In this document: positions 9,624 through 17,210 of the stretch, piece by piece
How the letters are laid out: every line of letters begins with the position of its first letter
Numbering within the stretch: position 1 is the first letter of the stretch
Source: a bacterium
Lineage (GTDB): Bacteria > Planctomycetota > Planctomycetia > Planctomycetales > Planctomycetaceae
Length of the DNA stretch: 64,000 nt
Reading direction: 5' to 3'
Assembly: GCA_016124895.1 (NCBI GenBank)
Contig: WGMU01000003.1
Span: 46,378 to 110,377, forward strand
Made by a program: the position numbers and the translations under genes
The notes under the pieces: model-generated
Seen by the model: only the letters and a program-made list of their open reading frames with translations
The model's database searches: none
Told to the model about the DNA's origin: nothing

Positions 9624-9758
9624 TTGCGATCAGTTTCCAGATTGGCGTTGCATTGTCCTATTGAATGGGATAGCGTCCTTGCCTGTTGCCGACGGTGATG
9701 GGAGTAAGCCGATGGCATGGGGGACGGAGTCTGTTCTGTGAATGAGGGAATATTGGCG

Positions 9759-10166
9759 ATGGCCGAACCGTTGGTCGAGGTGATCACTCTTACGTATCCC
9801 AAACATCGACTGTCTCCTGAAGATCTTTTGACGTTCGTGGAAATGCCTGGCTTTTGGGAGGACTGGCAGTGCTGCGGACGAGATGACGAAGACCTTCATA
9901 CGTTACAGATCACGATTATGGCTCAGCCGGATGTGGGAACTCCAATATCTGGCGCCGAGCGATTGTGTGAAGTGCATTGCCAGGCGTCACCAGAGAGCGA
10001 GACGCTTATGACAGTCAGGTACGTCTATTTCGAGGAATACAGCATGGTGCTGTTAGTGATTGCGTTTAACGGACACAACGTGTTGACCGAGGGCGAAAAG
10101 GCACAGATCAACGCGCTAATAGATCGTCAGGATGATGAGCTATCACGTAGGAGCCGAAGAATCTAA
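9759..10166 (+). CDS. Putative toxin-like protein paired with XRE regulator, IS cargo
   Basis: A 135-residue soluble protein directly upstream of a helix-turn-helix gene, with its TAA overlapping the next in-frame codon by one base. I do not recognise a named family. The C-terminal part (a hydrophobic strand 'YSMVLLVIAFNGHNVL' followed by a charged helix 'EKAQINALIDRQDDEL') resembles the C-terminal strand-helix of HigB/Gp49-type RelE-like toxins, and the toxin-then-antitoxin order fits HigBA. The start at 9759 is preferred because GAGGGA lies nine bases upstream; an earlier in-frame ATG is at 9717. It is carried by the IS1595 element. A stabilising toxin role is an inference from context. Confidence 0.55.
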   Translation: MAEPLVEVITLTYPKHRLSPEDLLTFVEMPGFWEDWQCCGRDDEDLHTLQITIMAQPDVGTPISGAERLCEVHCQASPESETLMTVRYVYFEEYSMVLLVIAFNGHNVLTEGEKAQINALIDRQDDELSRRSRRI

Positions 10167-10216
10167 TGGCTTCTAATGGAGATCGCGCAAAAGAAACTGG
10201 AGCGAAGGAGGATGGC

Positions 10217-10567
10217 ATGAACCGACCCGTTGGTCCCGAGACTGTGGATCGGTTGAGGGCGTTTACAGAGGCTCTTGAAAATGGGAGTGACCTCTCGGAA
10301 GTATTCACCTGTCGCAAGATTGTTCTGGATTTGCGACCCGAAGCATACAGTCCAGAACTTGTAAAACAGACACGCGAATTACTTAACCTGAGCCAGACGC
10401 TGTTTGCAGAGTTTCTCGGAGTGAGCAGGAAGACCGTGCAAGCCTGGGAGCAGGGCACTAATCCTCCCCAAGACATTGCTTGCCGTTTCATGGATGAAAT
10501 CCGTCTGAACAGCGAGTTCTGGAAGAAGCGAGTCAAGGAGTCGATTCGAGTTACGCAAGAGGTGTAG
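10217..10567 (+). CDS. XRE/HigA-like helix-turn-helix protein, putative antitoxin
   Basis: A 116-residue regulator with a clear Cro/C1-type helix-turn-helix: 'TRELLNLSQTLFAEFLGVSRKTVQAWEQG' (about residues 52-80) followed by 'TNPPQDIACRFMDEIRLN'. This arrangement is typical of HigA/NadS-type antitoxins, which bind their toxin and repress the shared promoter. The start at 10217 is chosen because a strong AAGGAGG lies five bases upstream; the frame is open further up to 10166. It follows the toxin-like gene within the IS1595 element and is closed by a strong terminator at 10593-10626. DNA binding is well supported, the antitoxin role moderately. Confidence 0.8.
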   Translation: MNRPVGPETVDRLRAFTEALENGSDLSEVFTCRKIVLDLRPEAYSPELVKQTRELLNLSQTLFAEFLGVSRKTVQAWEQGTNPPQDIACRFMDEIRLNSEFWKKRVKESIRVTQEV

Positions 10568-10592
10568 CGCAGGGGGCACATGAAACACTGGA

Positions 10593-10626
10593 GGGCCGCG
10601 TTGCTAGATGCATCGCGGCCCTTTTT
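10593..10626 (+). terminator. Rho-independent terminator after the cargo pair
   Basis: GGGCCGCG (10593-10600) pairs perfectly with CGCGGCCC (10614-10621) across a 13-base loop and is followed by five Ts. It sits between the antitoxin-like gene and the convergent transposase and would stop plus-strand transcription from making antisense RNA to the transposase. Confidence 0.9.
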
Positions 10627-10642
10627 CATTCTGGGCATCTAT

Positions 10643-11566
10643 TCATACACCGCGTAGCTCTGCGTACGTCAGTCGGCGGCCTACAGTGCGAGTCATCACT
10701 TCGTCAAACCTCTCGCCATCATCGCCCTTCCGCTCGTTGAACCGGAAAACCTGTTCGTCGACGTAGGACTTCAGGTGCCACGGCATCACGCTGATGTAGG
10801 TGCCGTTGATGCAGCGTTTCAGTAGGCTCCAGAAGTTCTCGATGCCGTTCGTGTGAATGTCGCCGCGAACGTATTCCTTCGCGTGGTCGATCATCTCGTG
10901 CGTGAACTCGTCATCCAGCCCTTCGTACGACTTCAGAGCGTCGGTGTAGACGGTCGAACCGCTCTCGACGTTGTCCCGCACTCCCGGCTGCAGCGAAACC
11001 CGCTTCTGGTCTTTGACGACGCCAGCGATGATCCGTCCGCCGCGTTCCAGCACGCCGTGAACGATGGCCTTGCCGATTGGCCCGCGGCCTTTGATCCGCT
11101 CAGCCCGCTTGCTGGCGTGCATGTTCTTCGCCTTGCCGCCGACGAACGTCTCGTCTGATTCGACAGTGCCGGTCAGCTTGGTGAAGGATCCTTCCTGCAT
11201 GGCAAGCCGAACGCGGTGCAGCATGAACCAGGCGGATTTCTGAGTGACGCCCAGCGCCCGATGCAGCTCGTAGCTGGAGATTCCGTTCTTCGCGTTCGTG
11301 ATGCACCAGACGGCCACGAACCACTTATCCAGACCGAGCGGCGAATCCTCGAAGATGGTCCCGACCTTGTAGCTGAACTGCTTGCGGCAGTCTTTGCAGC
11401 GGAGCATCTTACGGGTCTTGATTTTTCCGATCCGGTCGCCACATGCTCCGCACTTCGGGCAGACGATCTTCCCGTCCGGCCACTTCACCCTTTCCATGTA
11501 CTCGTTGCAGCGGTCGATATCCGAGAAGAACCGAACGGCTTCGATGAGTGTCTTTGGAGTGTCCAT
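10643..11566 (-). CDS. IS1595-family transposase (ISXO2-like)
   Basis: A 307-residue transposase. The N-terminal zinc ribbon is visible as 'CPKCGACG' and 'CKDC' (about residues 36-63), followed by the helix-turn-helix-like 'ISSYELHRALGVTQKSAWFMLHRVR'. The ISXO2-type DDE domain has 'ESDETFVGG' (first Asp), 'VYTDALKSYEGL' (second Asp) and 'HTNGIENFWSLLKR', which supplies the third acidic/Asn region of this family. The frame is full length. The ATG at 11566 has AGGAA nine bases upstream; an in-frame GTG at 11602 would add 12 residues. It is expressed from a promoter embedded in the right end of the element. It acts on the 25-bp terminal repeats. Confidence 0.95.
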   Translation of the reverse strand: MDTPKTLIEAVRFFSDIDRCNEYMERVKWPDGKIVCPKCGACGDRIGKIKTRKMLRCKDCRKQFSYKVGTIFEDSPLGLDKWFVAVWCITNAKNGISSYELHRALGVTQKSAWFMLHRVRLAMQEGSFTKLTGTVESDETFVGGKAKNMHASKRAERIKGRGPIGKAIVHGVLERGGRIIAGVVKDQKRVSLQPGVRDNVESGSTVYTDALKSYEGLDDEFTHEMIDHAKEYVRGDIHTNGIENFWSLLKRCINGTYISVMPWHLKSYVDEQVFRFNERKGDDGERFDEVMTRTVGRRLTYAELRGV

Positions 11567-11606
11567 CTGGGAGTTCCTATCAGGGGTCGCGTCGATCGAC
11601 ACCCGG

Positions 11607-11634
11607 ATTGTACTCCCGGTTCATGGTGAGTCAA
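11607..11634 (-). promoter_or_regulatory. Transposase promoter overlapping the right terminal repeat
   Basis: On the minus strand TTGACT (11634-11629) and TACAAT (11612-11607) are separated by 16 bases, a good sigma70-type promoter pointing into the transposase. The -35 box lies inside the right inverted repeat. The left repeat has TAGGCT at the same place, so the two mismatches between the repeats create the -35 only at the transposase end. Confidence 0.75.
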
Positions 11635-11647
11635 GTATATTATTGCC
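11623..11647 (-). repeat. Right terminal inverted repeat of the IS1595 element
   Basis: Read inward on the minus strand it begins GGCAATAATATACT then TGACTCACCAT, matching the left end at 23 of 25 bases. The transposase -35 box is within it. Confidence 0.93.
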
Positions 11648-11655
11648 CAAAGATA
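11648..11655. repeat. Right target-site duplication CAAAGATA
   Basis: An exact copy of the octamer at 9160-9167, directly outside the right inverted repeat. It confirms the element's end. Confidence 0.93.
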
Positions 11656-11772
11656 TGGGTCGAGAGCCGTCGACTGACGATTGTCGCGTGAGGCGATAGA
11701 CTTCCGTCCTTCCCGCAATGTCGAGCACGTTCGCTCGACGCGAAGACTGACTTTTCGACGCACGTTCCATTC

Positions 11773-12882
11773 ATGCCGCACGGTTCCAACACGCTGACTT
11801 CGCAGGCTCACACGAGTCAGGACGATCCGGCTCGTGGCACTGAAACGTCGATTCGGATCGGCGCAAGAGTTATCCCGACGCGGTACTTTCTCGCTCCGCT
11901 GGCGGGTTATACGCATCTCGCATTTCGACGAGCCCTGCGCGAACTTGGCGGGCTGGGGCTCGCAACGACCGACCTGGTCCACGCACTGGCTCTGATCTCT
12001 GAGAACCGCAAGTCGCTTGATCTGATTACGACGCACACGGTCGACCGGCCGCTGTCGATTCAGATCTTCGGGTCACAGCCGGACGTGCTGGCGCAGGCAG
12101 CCGTCTGGCTCGAAGACCGCGGGTACGAGGGCATCGATATCAACATGGGCTGCCCGATGGCAAAGGTGAACGGGCAGGGAGGAGGAGCCCGGATCGCGTG
12201 TCAGTTTGACGCGGCCAGCGAACTGGTCGAGAGCGTGGTCGAAGCCGTTCAGGTGCCGGTGACCGTGAAGATGCGGCTCGGCTGGGACTCGAATTCACTG
12301 ACCGCTCCGGAACTGGCCGCTCAGTTTGAACGGCTCGGCGTCGCAGCGATCACGATTCACGGTCGCACTCGCGCCCAGGGATTTCACGGCCGCGTCGATC
12401 TCGACGGAATCCGTGCTGTCGTCAAGTCCGTCAAATCAATTCCGATCATCGGTAACGGAGATGTGAAGACCGTCGACGATGCCTTGTGGATGCGCTCCGT
12501 CACCGGTTGTGCGGCAATCGCCATCGGTCGCGGTGCGATGCTCGATCCCTGGCTCTTCCGCCGGCTGGAACTTTGCGAGAGCGGGGGCCCGGAACCGTTT
12601 GAGCCAACGCCGGACGAGCAGGTCGATTTTCTGCGGCGGCACTTTTCTCTGATGACCGAGCAGCACGGCGAATACAGTTGCGTACTGTTTCGTAAATTCG
12701 CCGCGTGGTACGGCGCGAAGCTCGGGATCCCGGAAGAACTCGAAGTGCGACTGCGGCAGTTCTCGTCGCTCAGCGAGTTTGATCAGATTACTGATGAAAT
12801 CAGGAGACGGCACGGTGAACGGGAATCGGACCTCGCCACCGCTCTGATCAAAGTTCCCAATGGACCCGTCGAACGATGGTAA
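11773..12882 (+). CDS. dus: tRNA-dihydrouridine synthase
   Basis: A 369-residue FMN- and NADPH-dependent enzyme that reduces uridine to dihydrouridine in tRNA D-loops. The TIM barrel shows 'YFLAPLAGYTHLAFRR' at the start of the fold (about residue 36), 'GIDINMGCPMAKV' with the catalytic Cys (near 137), 'VKMRLGWD', 'AITIHGRTRAQGF' and the FMN phosphate site 'IPIIGNGDV' and 'IAIGRGAMLDPWLF'. It looks closest to the DusB type. The 35-residue N-terminal leader before the barrel is not conserved, so the true start could be further in. The 3' end overlaps coaX by seven bases, indicating an operon dus-coaX-thiE. Confidence 0.92.
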   Translation: MPHGSNTLTSQAHTSQDDPARGTETSIRIGARVIPTRYFLAPLAGYTHLAFRRALRELGGLGLATTDLVHALALISENRKSLDLITTHTVDRPLSIQIFGSQPDVLAQAAVWLEDRGYEGIDINMGCPMAKVNGQGGGARIACQFDAASELVESVVEAVQVPVTVKMRLGWDSNSLTAPELAAQFERLGVAAITIHGRTRAQGFHGRVDLDGIRAVVKSVKSIPIIGNGDVKTVDDALWMRSVTGCAAIAIGRGAMLDPWLFRRLELCESGGPEPFEPTPDEQVDFLRRHFSLMTEQHGEYSCVLFRKFAAWYGAKLGIPEELEVRLRQFSSLSEFDQITDEIRRRHGERESDLATALIKVPNGPVERW

Positions 12883-13700
12883 CTGCTTCGCAATCGTTTG
12901 CTGCGACCACCTGGCTGGCCGTCGACGTCGGTAACAGCCGCGTCAAGTCAGGCGTGTTTTCATCGTCTGATCAAGGCGGCGGGCTCCCGGCTGGCTCATT
13001 GTTTCTGACCAGCGGGCCGGGCGGCGGAATTAACTGGGCGGCGCTGCAGGAGCCGCTCGGCAGCGGGAATGTCCGCAGTGTGATTGTGGGGTCAAATCAG
13101 CAGGGTGTTGACGCGGTTCTCGCAGCCTGGCCGGACCAGTTTCCAGCCCCGCCGCCCATTGTGTTTCGAGACTCCGTTCGATTTCCCATTGAGGTCGACG
13201 TCGAATCTCCGCGGCGCGTCGGGCTCGACCGTCTGCTCACGGCTATCGCCGCAAACCGGCTGCGCAGCGCCGACCGGGCTGCCATCGTCGTAGACTGCGG
13301 CACGGCAACGACCGTCGATCTGATCAGCATGAATGGCGTTTTTCTTGGCGGAGCGATTCTGCCCGGATTTGAACTCTGCGCAAAAGCCCTGCACCGTTAC
13401 ACCGAAGTGCTGCCACTGGTGACGATGGACGAACTGCTGCAGACAGACGAACGTGGGCAGCATCCGGTACTCGGTCGTAATACTCATGCGGCAATTTCCA
13501 GTGGTATTTTCTGGGGTCAGGTTGGCGCCGTACGGGAACTGATCGCTCGCCAGTCAACGCTGGTAGCGCCGGCCGCGCCACAGGTGTTCGTCACTGGCGG
13601 CGGTGGAGAACTGCTGTTCGCTCACCTGGAGAACGCTGGGAACTATCCGTATCTTGCCCTGCAGGGCCTCGTGATCGCGGCCGAGAGTCATGGCGCGTGA
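12876..13700 (+). CDS. coaX: Type III pantothenate kinase
   Basis: A 274-residue ASKHA-fold kinase that phosphorylates pantothenate with ATP in the first step of coenzyme A synthesis. Visible motifs are 'TWLAVDVGNSRVKSGVF' (phosphate-binding loop with the catalytic Asp), 'GLDRLLTAIAANRL', 'VVDCGTATTVDLI' and 'FLGGAILPGFELCAKALH', followed by the conserved 'GRNTHAAISSGIFWG' and 'VFVTGGGGELL'. Length is typical for CoaX. It overlaps dus upstream by seven bases and the thiE fusion downstream by four bases, so the three are probably co-translated. Assignment is strong. Confidence 0.92.
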   Translation: MVTASQSFAATTWLAVDVGNSRVKSGVFSSSDQGGGLPAGSLFLTSGPGGGINWAALQEPLGSGNVRSVIVGSNQQGVDAVLAAWPDQFPAPPPIVFRDSVRFPIEVDVESPRRVGLDRLLTAIAANRLRSADRAAIVVDCGTATTVDLISMNGVFLGGAILPGFELCAKALHRYTEVLPLVTMDELLQTDERGQHPVLGRNTHAAISSGIFWGQVGAVRELIARQSTLVAPAAPQVFVTGGGGELLFAHLENAGNYPYLALQGLVIAAESHGA

Positions 13701-15487
13701 TACCCTTGACTGATCTTCAGAGCCAGCAGTGCGCCGTTTCGTCTTCAGTGAACCGTCTCGAATCTCAGATGATCGTTATGTCCGAGAGAACCTTGACCGC
13801 CGGAGCGCAGCGTGCGATTGCCCGAGCCCGGAAACTGGTCAGTGAATGGGCTCACGCCGAACTGCTTCCCGCTCACCTGCTGTGGTCGCTGCTACTGGAA
13901 GAGTCAGAAGCCTACGAACTGCTGACCGGTGCCGGCCTGACACTCGACGAACTCAAACTCAGCGATATCTGGGATGGCCAGTACCCTGTTCATCTTGATG
14001 ACGGCGGGCGTTCAACCCCGGCAAACGCCGATCACGAAACTCCGCACACCGGAATGGGAAACCCGGCAGACGACGCTGAGACGGCGCTGGCAGAAGCCGT
14101 TACGTCGGCGCTGGCAGGAACGCTCGGAAACCCCAACTCCGCCAGTCGGACCTCGGATGAGTCGCGGGACTGGCAACGTGTCCTGCAGGGAGCCCGCCAG
14201 GCTGCGGCGAGACAGAAACCCTCCGGTGAAGTTTCGACCGCTCATCTGCTGACTGCTCTGCACGAAGAGCCGACAGTTGTTTCGTCACTGCTCCGGCAGT
14301 ACGGCGTCGAGTCGGCAGCCGGTCGCGAAAGCAGCGTTGCTCGCGATGCTGATTCCAGGCCTGTCGCCGTGTCGTTCGAAATCGACTGGGAGGCCGATGC
14401 CGTCGATCGTACGGCGACTTATCGGATTCTGGACGCGTCGGCGAATCGTCTGCGTGAAGGGCTGCGGGTGGTTGAGGACTTCGTTCGCTTTGTGCTGGAC
14501 GATGCGCATCTCAGCCGGCTGGTCAAATCCTGTCGCCACCAGTTGCGTACGGCGTCCGAGTTTCTCAATACGGCAAACCTGATTGCGTCACGAGACACTC
14601 AGGCGGACGTCGGGACAACAATTCACACTGACACGGAAATGCAGCGGGCCACTCCGTTTGATGTTGCGATCGCGAGCCTCAAACGTGCTCAGGAGGCAAC
14701 GCGAACACTCGAAGAATATTCCAAACTGCTGGCCAATGATCGCGGCACGGCGGCAGAAAACGAGGTGGCACAGCAGCTCGGAGCATTGCGTTACGAGCTG
14801 TACATGCTCGAAAAGGCGGTCGTGACGACGGTGTCTGCTCGACAGACGCTCGCAGGCCGACGGTTGTACCTGTTGCTGACGGCCGAGTTGTGTCGCGGCA
14901 ATGTCGAGACGACGCTTCGGGAAGTCATCGCGGGCGGCGTCGATATCGTACAGCTTCGGGAGAAGTCAGTGGCAGATCGGGAGCTGCTTGCGCTGGCGCG
15001 ACGCGTTCGCGAGATCACACGTGAAACCGACACGCTGCTGATCATGAATGATCGGCCGGACCTCGCCGTTCTATGCGACGCGGACGGCGTTCACGTCGGA
15101 CAGGACGAATTATCGGTGCGGGAAGTCCGTCGCATCGCTGGGCCGAATCGTCTGGTCGGCGTTTCGACGCATTCGATTGAGCAGGCTCGTCAGGCAGTCC
15201 TGGACGGTGCCAGCTATCTCGGTGTCGGCCCCGTGTTTCCGTCGCGGACAAAGGCCTTTGATGAGTTTGCCGGTCTGGATTTCGTCCGGACAGTCCATGA
15301 GGAGATTTCGTTGCCGTGGTTTCCAATCGGTGGAATCGACGCAGCGAATCTGCCGCAGGTTCTTCAGGCGGGAGCAGCACGGGTGGCGATCTGTGGGGCC
15401 ATCCTGCAGGCTCGATCGCCGCACGAGACGTCGCGTTTCCTGGCCGACGAACTGCGAGCCGCGAATGCTTCGCGACTCGAAAGCTGA
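13697..15487 (+). CDS. thiE: Thiamine phosphate synthase fused to Clp_N-like and ThiD2-like domains
   Basis: A 596-residue three-part protein. Residues 388-590 are a full thiamine phosphate synthase (joins HMP-PP and HET-P to make thiamine phosphate): 'QLREKS', 'LLIMNDRPDLA', 'ADGVHVGQDELS', 'GVSTHSIEQA', 'YLGVGPVFPSRTK' and 'IGGIDAAN' are all visible. Residues about 238-380 ('YRILDASANRLREGLRVVEDF') match the helical N-terminal domain seen on planctomycete and cyanobacterial ThiE. In front of that, residues about 28-75 and 130-200 look like two Clp N-terminal repeats ('GAQRAIARARKLVSEWAHAELLPAHLLWSLL' style and 'VSTAHLLTALHEEP'), unusual for a vitamin enzyme. Its ATG overlaps coaX by four bases; later ATGs at 13769 and 13778 are possible starts. 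Confidence 0.88.
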   Translation: MIPLTDLQSQQCAVSSSVNRLESQMIVMSERTLTAGAQRAIARARKLVSEWAHAELLPAHLLWSLLLEESEAYELLTGAGLTLDELKLSDIWDGQYPVHLDDGGRSTPANADHETPHTGMGNPADDAETALAEAVTSALAGTLGNPNSASRTSDESRDWQRVLQGARQAAARQKPSGEVSTAHLLTALHEEPTVVSSLLRQYGVESAAGRESSVARDADSRPVAVSFEIDWEADAVDRTATYRILDASANRLREGLRVVEDFVRFVLDDAHLSRLVKSCRHQLRTASEFLNTANLIASRDTQADVGTTIHTDTEMQRATPFDVAIASLKRAQEATRTLEEYSKLLANDRGTAAENEVAQQLGALRYELYMLEKAVVTTVSARQTLAGRRLYLLLTAELCRGNVETTLREVIAGGVDIVQLREKSVADRELLALARRVREITRETDTLLIMNDRPDLAVLCDADGVHVGQDELSVREVRRIAGPNRLVGVSTHSIEQARQAVLDGASYLGVGPVFPSRTKAFDEFAGLDFVRTVHEEISLPWFPIGGIDAANLPQVLQAGAARVAICGAILQARSPHETSRFLADELRAANASRLES

Positions 15488-15588
15488 CTGCTCGACGTAC
15501 CAATCGTCGAGTCTCTTTCAGATGCCATGCCGCTCAACACAGCGAGTGAATACGGCCTGTTAACTCATCGCATCACGATTACTGCCTG

Positions 15589-16380
15589 TTAAGGCCGCGA
15601 GTCCGGCTGTGGCTGCTGAGCCCCTGTCAGACGAATGGCCGACTCGTTTTCTGCCTCTGCCGCACCACTGAGTTTCGTGGCTGCTGCGATTGATTTCTGC
15701 TGCTCGATCTGCCGTTTGAGGTCAGCGAGTTGCGCGAGAGCTTCGGCCGCCTCTTTCAGATTCGGATTGAGCGAAAGAGCCCGGCTGTAGCACTCGGTTG
15801 CGAATTTCGCATTACCAGCCTGAGTGGCCACGTAACCCAGATTCGACAGTGCCTCGGCTTCATTCAGTTTGCGGCGAAACGTCGCAAAGGCTTTATCGAA
15901 CTGGCCTGTCAGGCCATACGCCATCGCCAGATTGTTGATGGTCCGTTCGTTGTGTGGATCGAGGTCAAGTGCTGTGAGCAGAACCTGCTGTGCCATCTCC
16001 GGCCGTCCTGTTGTCAGGCAGGCAAACCCCAGGTCATTCAGGATGGCGACATTGTCTGGGGACGCGGCGTCTGCAAGCCGAAGATGGTCGAGTCCGGAAT
16101 CTGTTTCGCCAAGTCGGATCTCAACGATCCCCAGCCGGTGATGCGTACTCGCGTGGCTGGGGTCGCTCAGCAGCAGTTCCTTGTAAAGTTTCCGCGCAGC
16201 AGCGTAGTCGCCTTCCTGTTCCCGAAGCTTGGCGAGATTGAATTTCGTCGCGAAATCACTCGCTGCCGCGGACGACTCTGACTGCCGTTGTGCCGTCTGT
16301 CTCGCTGCCGTCTGACATCCGATCAGTGATGGGCAGAGTGCGGCAATCGCAATGAGATGAACGAAATGGCGAGTATGCAT
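15589..16380 (-). CDS. TPR lipoprotein of the Tad locus (TadD-like)
   Basis: A 263-residue protein with a lipoprotein signal (lipobox LIGC ending near residue 22) and about five tetratricopeptide repeats between residues 45 and 215, for example 'AKLREQEGDYAAARKLYKELLLSDPSHASTHHRLG' spacing and 'ALDLDPHNERTINNLAMAYGL'. It is the last gene of a minus-strand Tad pilus cluster, where TadD-type TPR lipoproteins act in assembly at the outer membrane. A Gln/Ala-rich C-terminal tail follows the repeats. The ATG has AAAGGA nine bases upstream. A terminator separates it from the preceding gene, so it may be transcribed separately. TPR identity is clear; the TadD role rests on location. Confidence 0.8.
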   Translation of the reverse strand: MHTRHFVHLIAIAALCPSLIGCQTAARQTAQRQSESSAAASDFATKFNLAKLREQEGDYAAARKLYKELLLSDPSHASTHHRLGIVEIRLGETDSGLDHLRLADAASPDNVAILNDLGFACLTTGRPEMAQQVLLTALDLDPHNERTINNLAMAYGLTGQFDKAFATFRRKLNEAEALSNLGYVATQAGNAKFATECYSRALSLNPNLKEAAEALAQLADLKRQIEQQKSIAAATKLSGAAEAENESAIRLTGAQQPQPDSRP

Positions 16381-16483
16381 TGGAGAGTCCTTTCTCCAGT
16401 CGATTTCAGCATTCTTCCCGTTTTACGCAGAACTCCGGCATCTCGCTCGGGCCGTAGCGGTTGCGACATATCGACAATCGACA

Positions 16484-16520
16484 AACGGGCGGACGAACTG
16501 AAATCGTTCGCCCGCCCGTT
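16484..16520 (-). terminator. Hairpin after the OmpA-like lipoprotein gene
   Basis: A 15-bp stem (16484-16498 with 16506-16520, one G-U pair on the minus-strand RNA) with a seven-base loop. It lies about 35 bases after the stop of the lipoprotein gene. The following bases are only moderately T-rich, so termination may be partial. Confidence 0.65.
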
Positions 16521-16554
16521 GCAAATTCAGACTCGATTAGCGGTTAAGCTGCGA

Positions 16555-17118
16555 TCAGAAACCACCGCCAACGCCACCGCCGTTATTCCGGTTCTGGTTG
16601 CCCTGATTGCTGAAGTTGTACCGCAGGGCTCGCTGACCTTCGAGGTCCCAGAAGCCGTGCGTAAAGTCGTGTCCAACCACGACGCGTTCTTCGGCGTCCG
16701 CAACCCCCAGAATCGCCAGTGCTTCCACGAGCATGGCCCGGCGGTGAGCATCCAGTTCATCGTTATTGTGGACCGCGTACTGATACTGAGTGTCCGGCCG
16801 GATCGTGCGGCTGGATTCCTCAACAATGATGGGGAATCTCTGTTCGTTCGCCCGGGCAGCGATCTGCTGGACATGATCCTTGCCGCGCTCGTTCAACGTG
16901 GCCGAATTCCCGATCCATTCGTGATCGTGGACGATGAAGTCGGCGGCTTCGGCATTGGATTCCTGAGCCTGCCAGACGGGGTCAACAGTCGTGCCGATCG
17001 GGTTCGGCGTGATATTTCCCATGTAGTCGCATTTGGTTGCGTGCGAGCATCCGGCCACGAGAGCCAGCAGGCCGCAGGTCGTCGCAGGAAGCGAAAAGCT
17101 GATTCGCCAGCGTTTCAT
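16555..17118 (-). CDS. OmpA-like lipoprotein of the Tad locus (CpaD/TadE-position)
   Basis: A 187-residue lipoprotein (lipobox VAGC near residue 24) with a region 'ATLNERGKDHVQQIAARANE' and 'YAVHNNDELDAHRRAMLVEALAILGV' that resembles OmpA-like or CpaD-like periplasmic domains, where such helices bind the cell wall or secretin. The C-terminus is an Asn/Gly-rich tail ending in GGGF. It follows the secretin gene on the minus strand, the place where Tad loci carry a small outer-membrane accessory lipoprotein. The ATG at 17118 has AAGGAA about eight bases upstream. Exact family is not certain. Confidence 0.65.
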   Translation of the reverse strand: MKRWRISFSLPATTCGLLALVAGCSHATKCDYMGNITPNPIGTTVDPVWQAQESNAEAADFIVHDHEWIGNSATLNERGKDHVQQIAARANEQRFPIIVEESSRTIRPDTQYQYAVHNNDELDAHRRAMLVEALAILGVADAEERVVVGHDFTHGFWDLEGQRALRYNFSNQGNQNRNNGGGVGGGF

Positions 17119-17210
17119 CACTCAGTTCCTTGTGTGATCCGGACAGGGCCGGGCAGTGTCGGATTTGACGGCAGCAGGCAGCGGAGGACCGCAGGGGCCC
17201 AGACTCGAAC

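Larger units (their letters stand above)
9168..11647 (-). mobile_element. IS1595-family element carrying passenger genes
   Basis: A complete 2,480-bp insertion bounded by 25-bp inverted repeats (9168-9192 and 11623-11647, 23 of 25 matching, both beginning GGCAATAATATACT at the outer edge) and flanked by a perfect 8-bp direct duplication. The transposase is on the minus strand at the right end. The other 60 percent is cargo: two small minus-strand genes near the left end and a plus-strand toxin-like/XRE pair in the middle, closed by a strong terminator. IS1595-family members with passenger genes are known as a class, but I do not recognise this cargo set. Exact repeats and an open transposase frame suggest a recent, possibly active insertion. 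Confidence 0.92.

Noticed and set aside
9168..9700. Treating the left part of the element as ordinary intergenic DNA
   Set aside because: The inverted repeat and duplication at 9160-9192 match those at 11623-11655 exactly enough that the whole interval belongs to one insertion.
13500..13800. A TPP riboswitch in front of the thiE fusion
   Set aside because: The gene is internal to an operon and overlaps coaX by four bases; no leader space exists and no THI-box-like sequence was seen.
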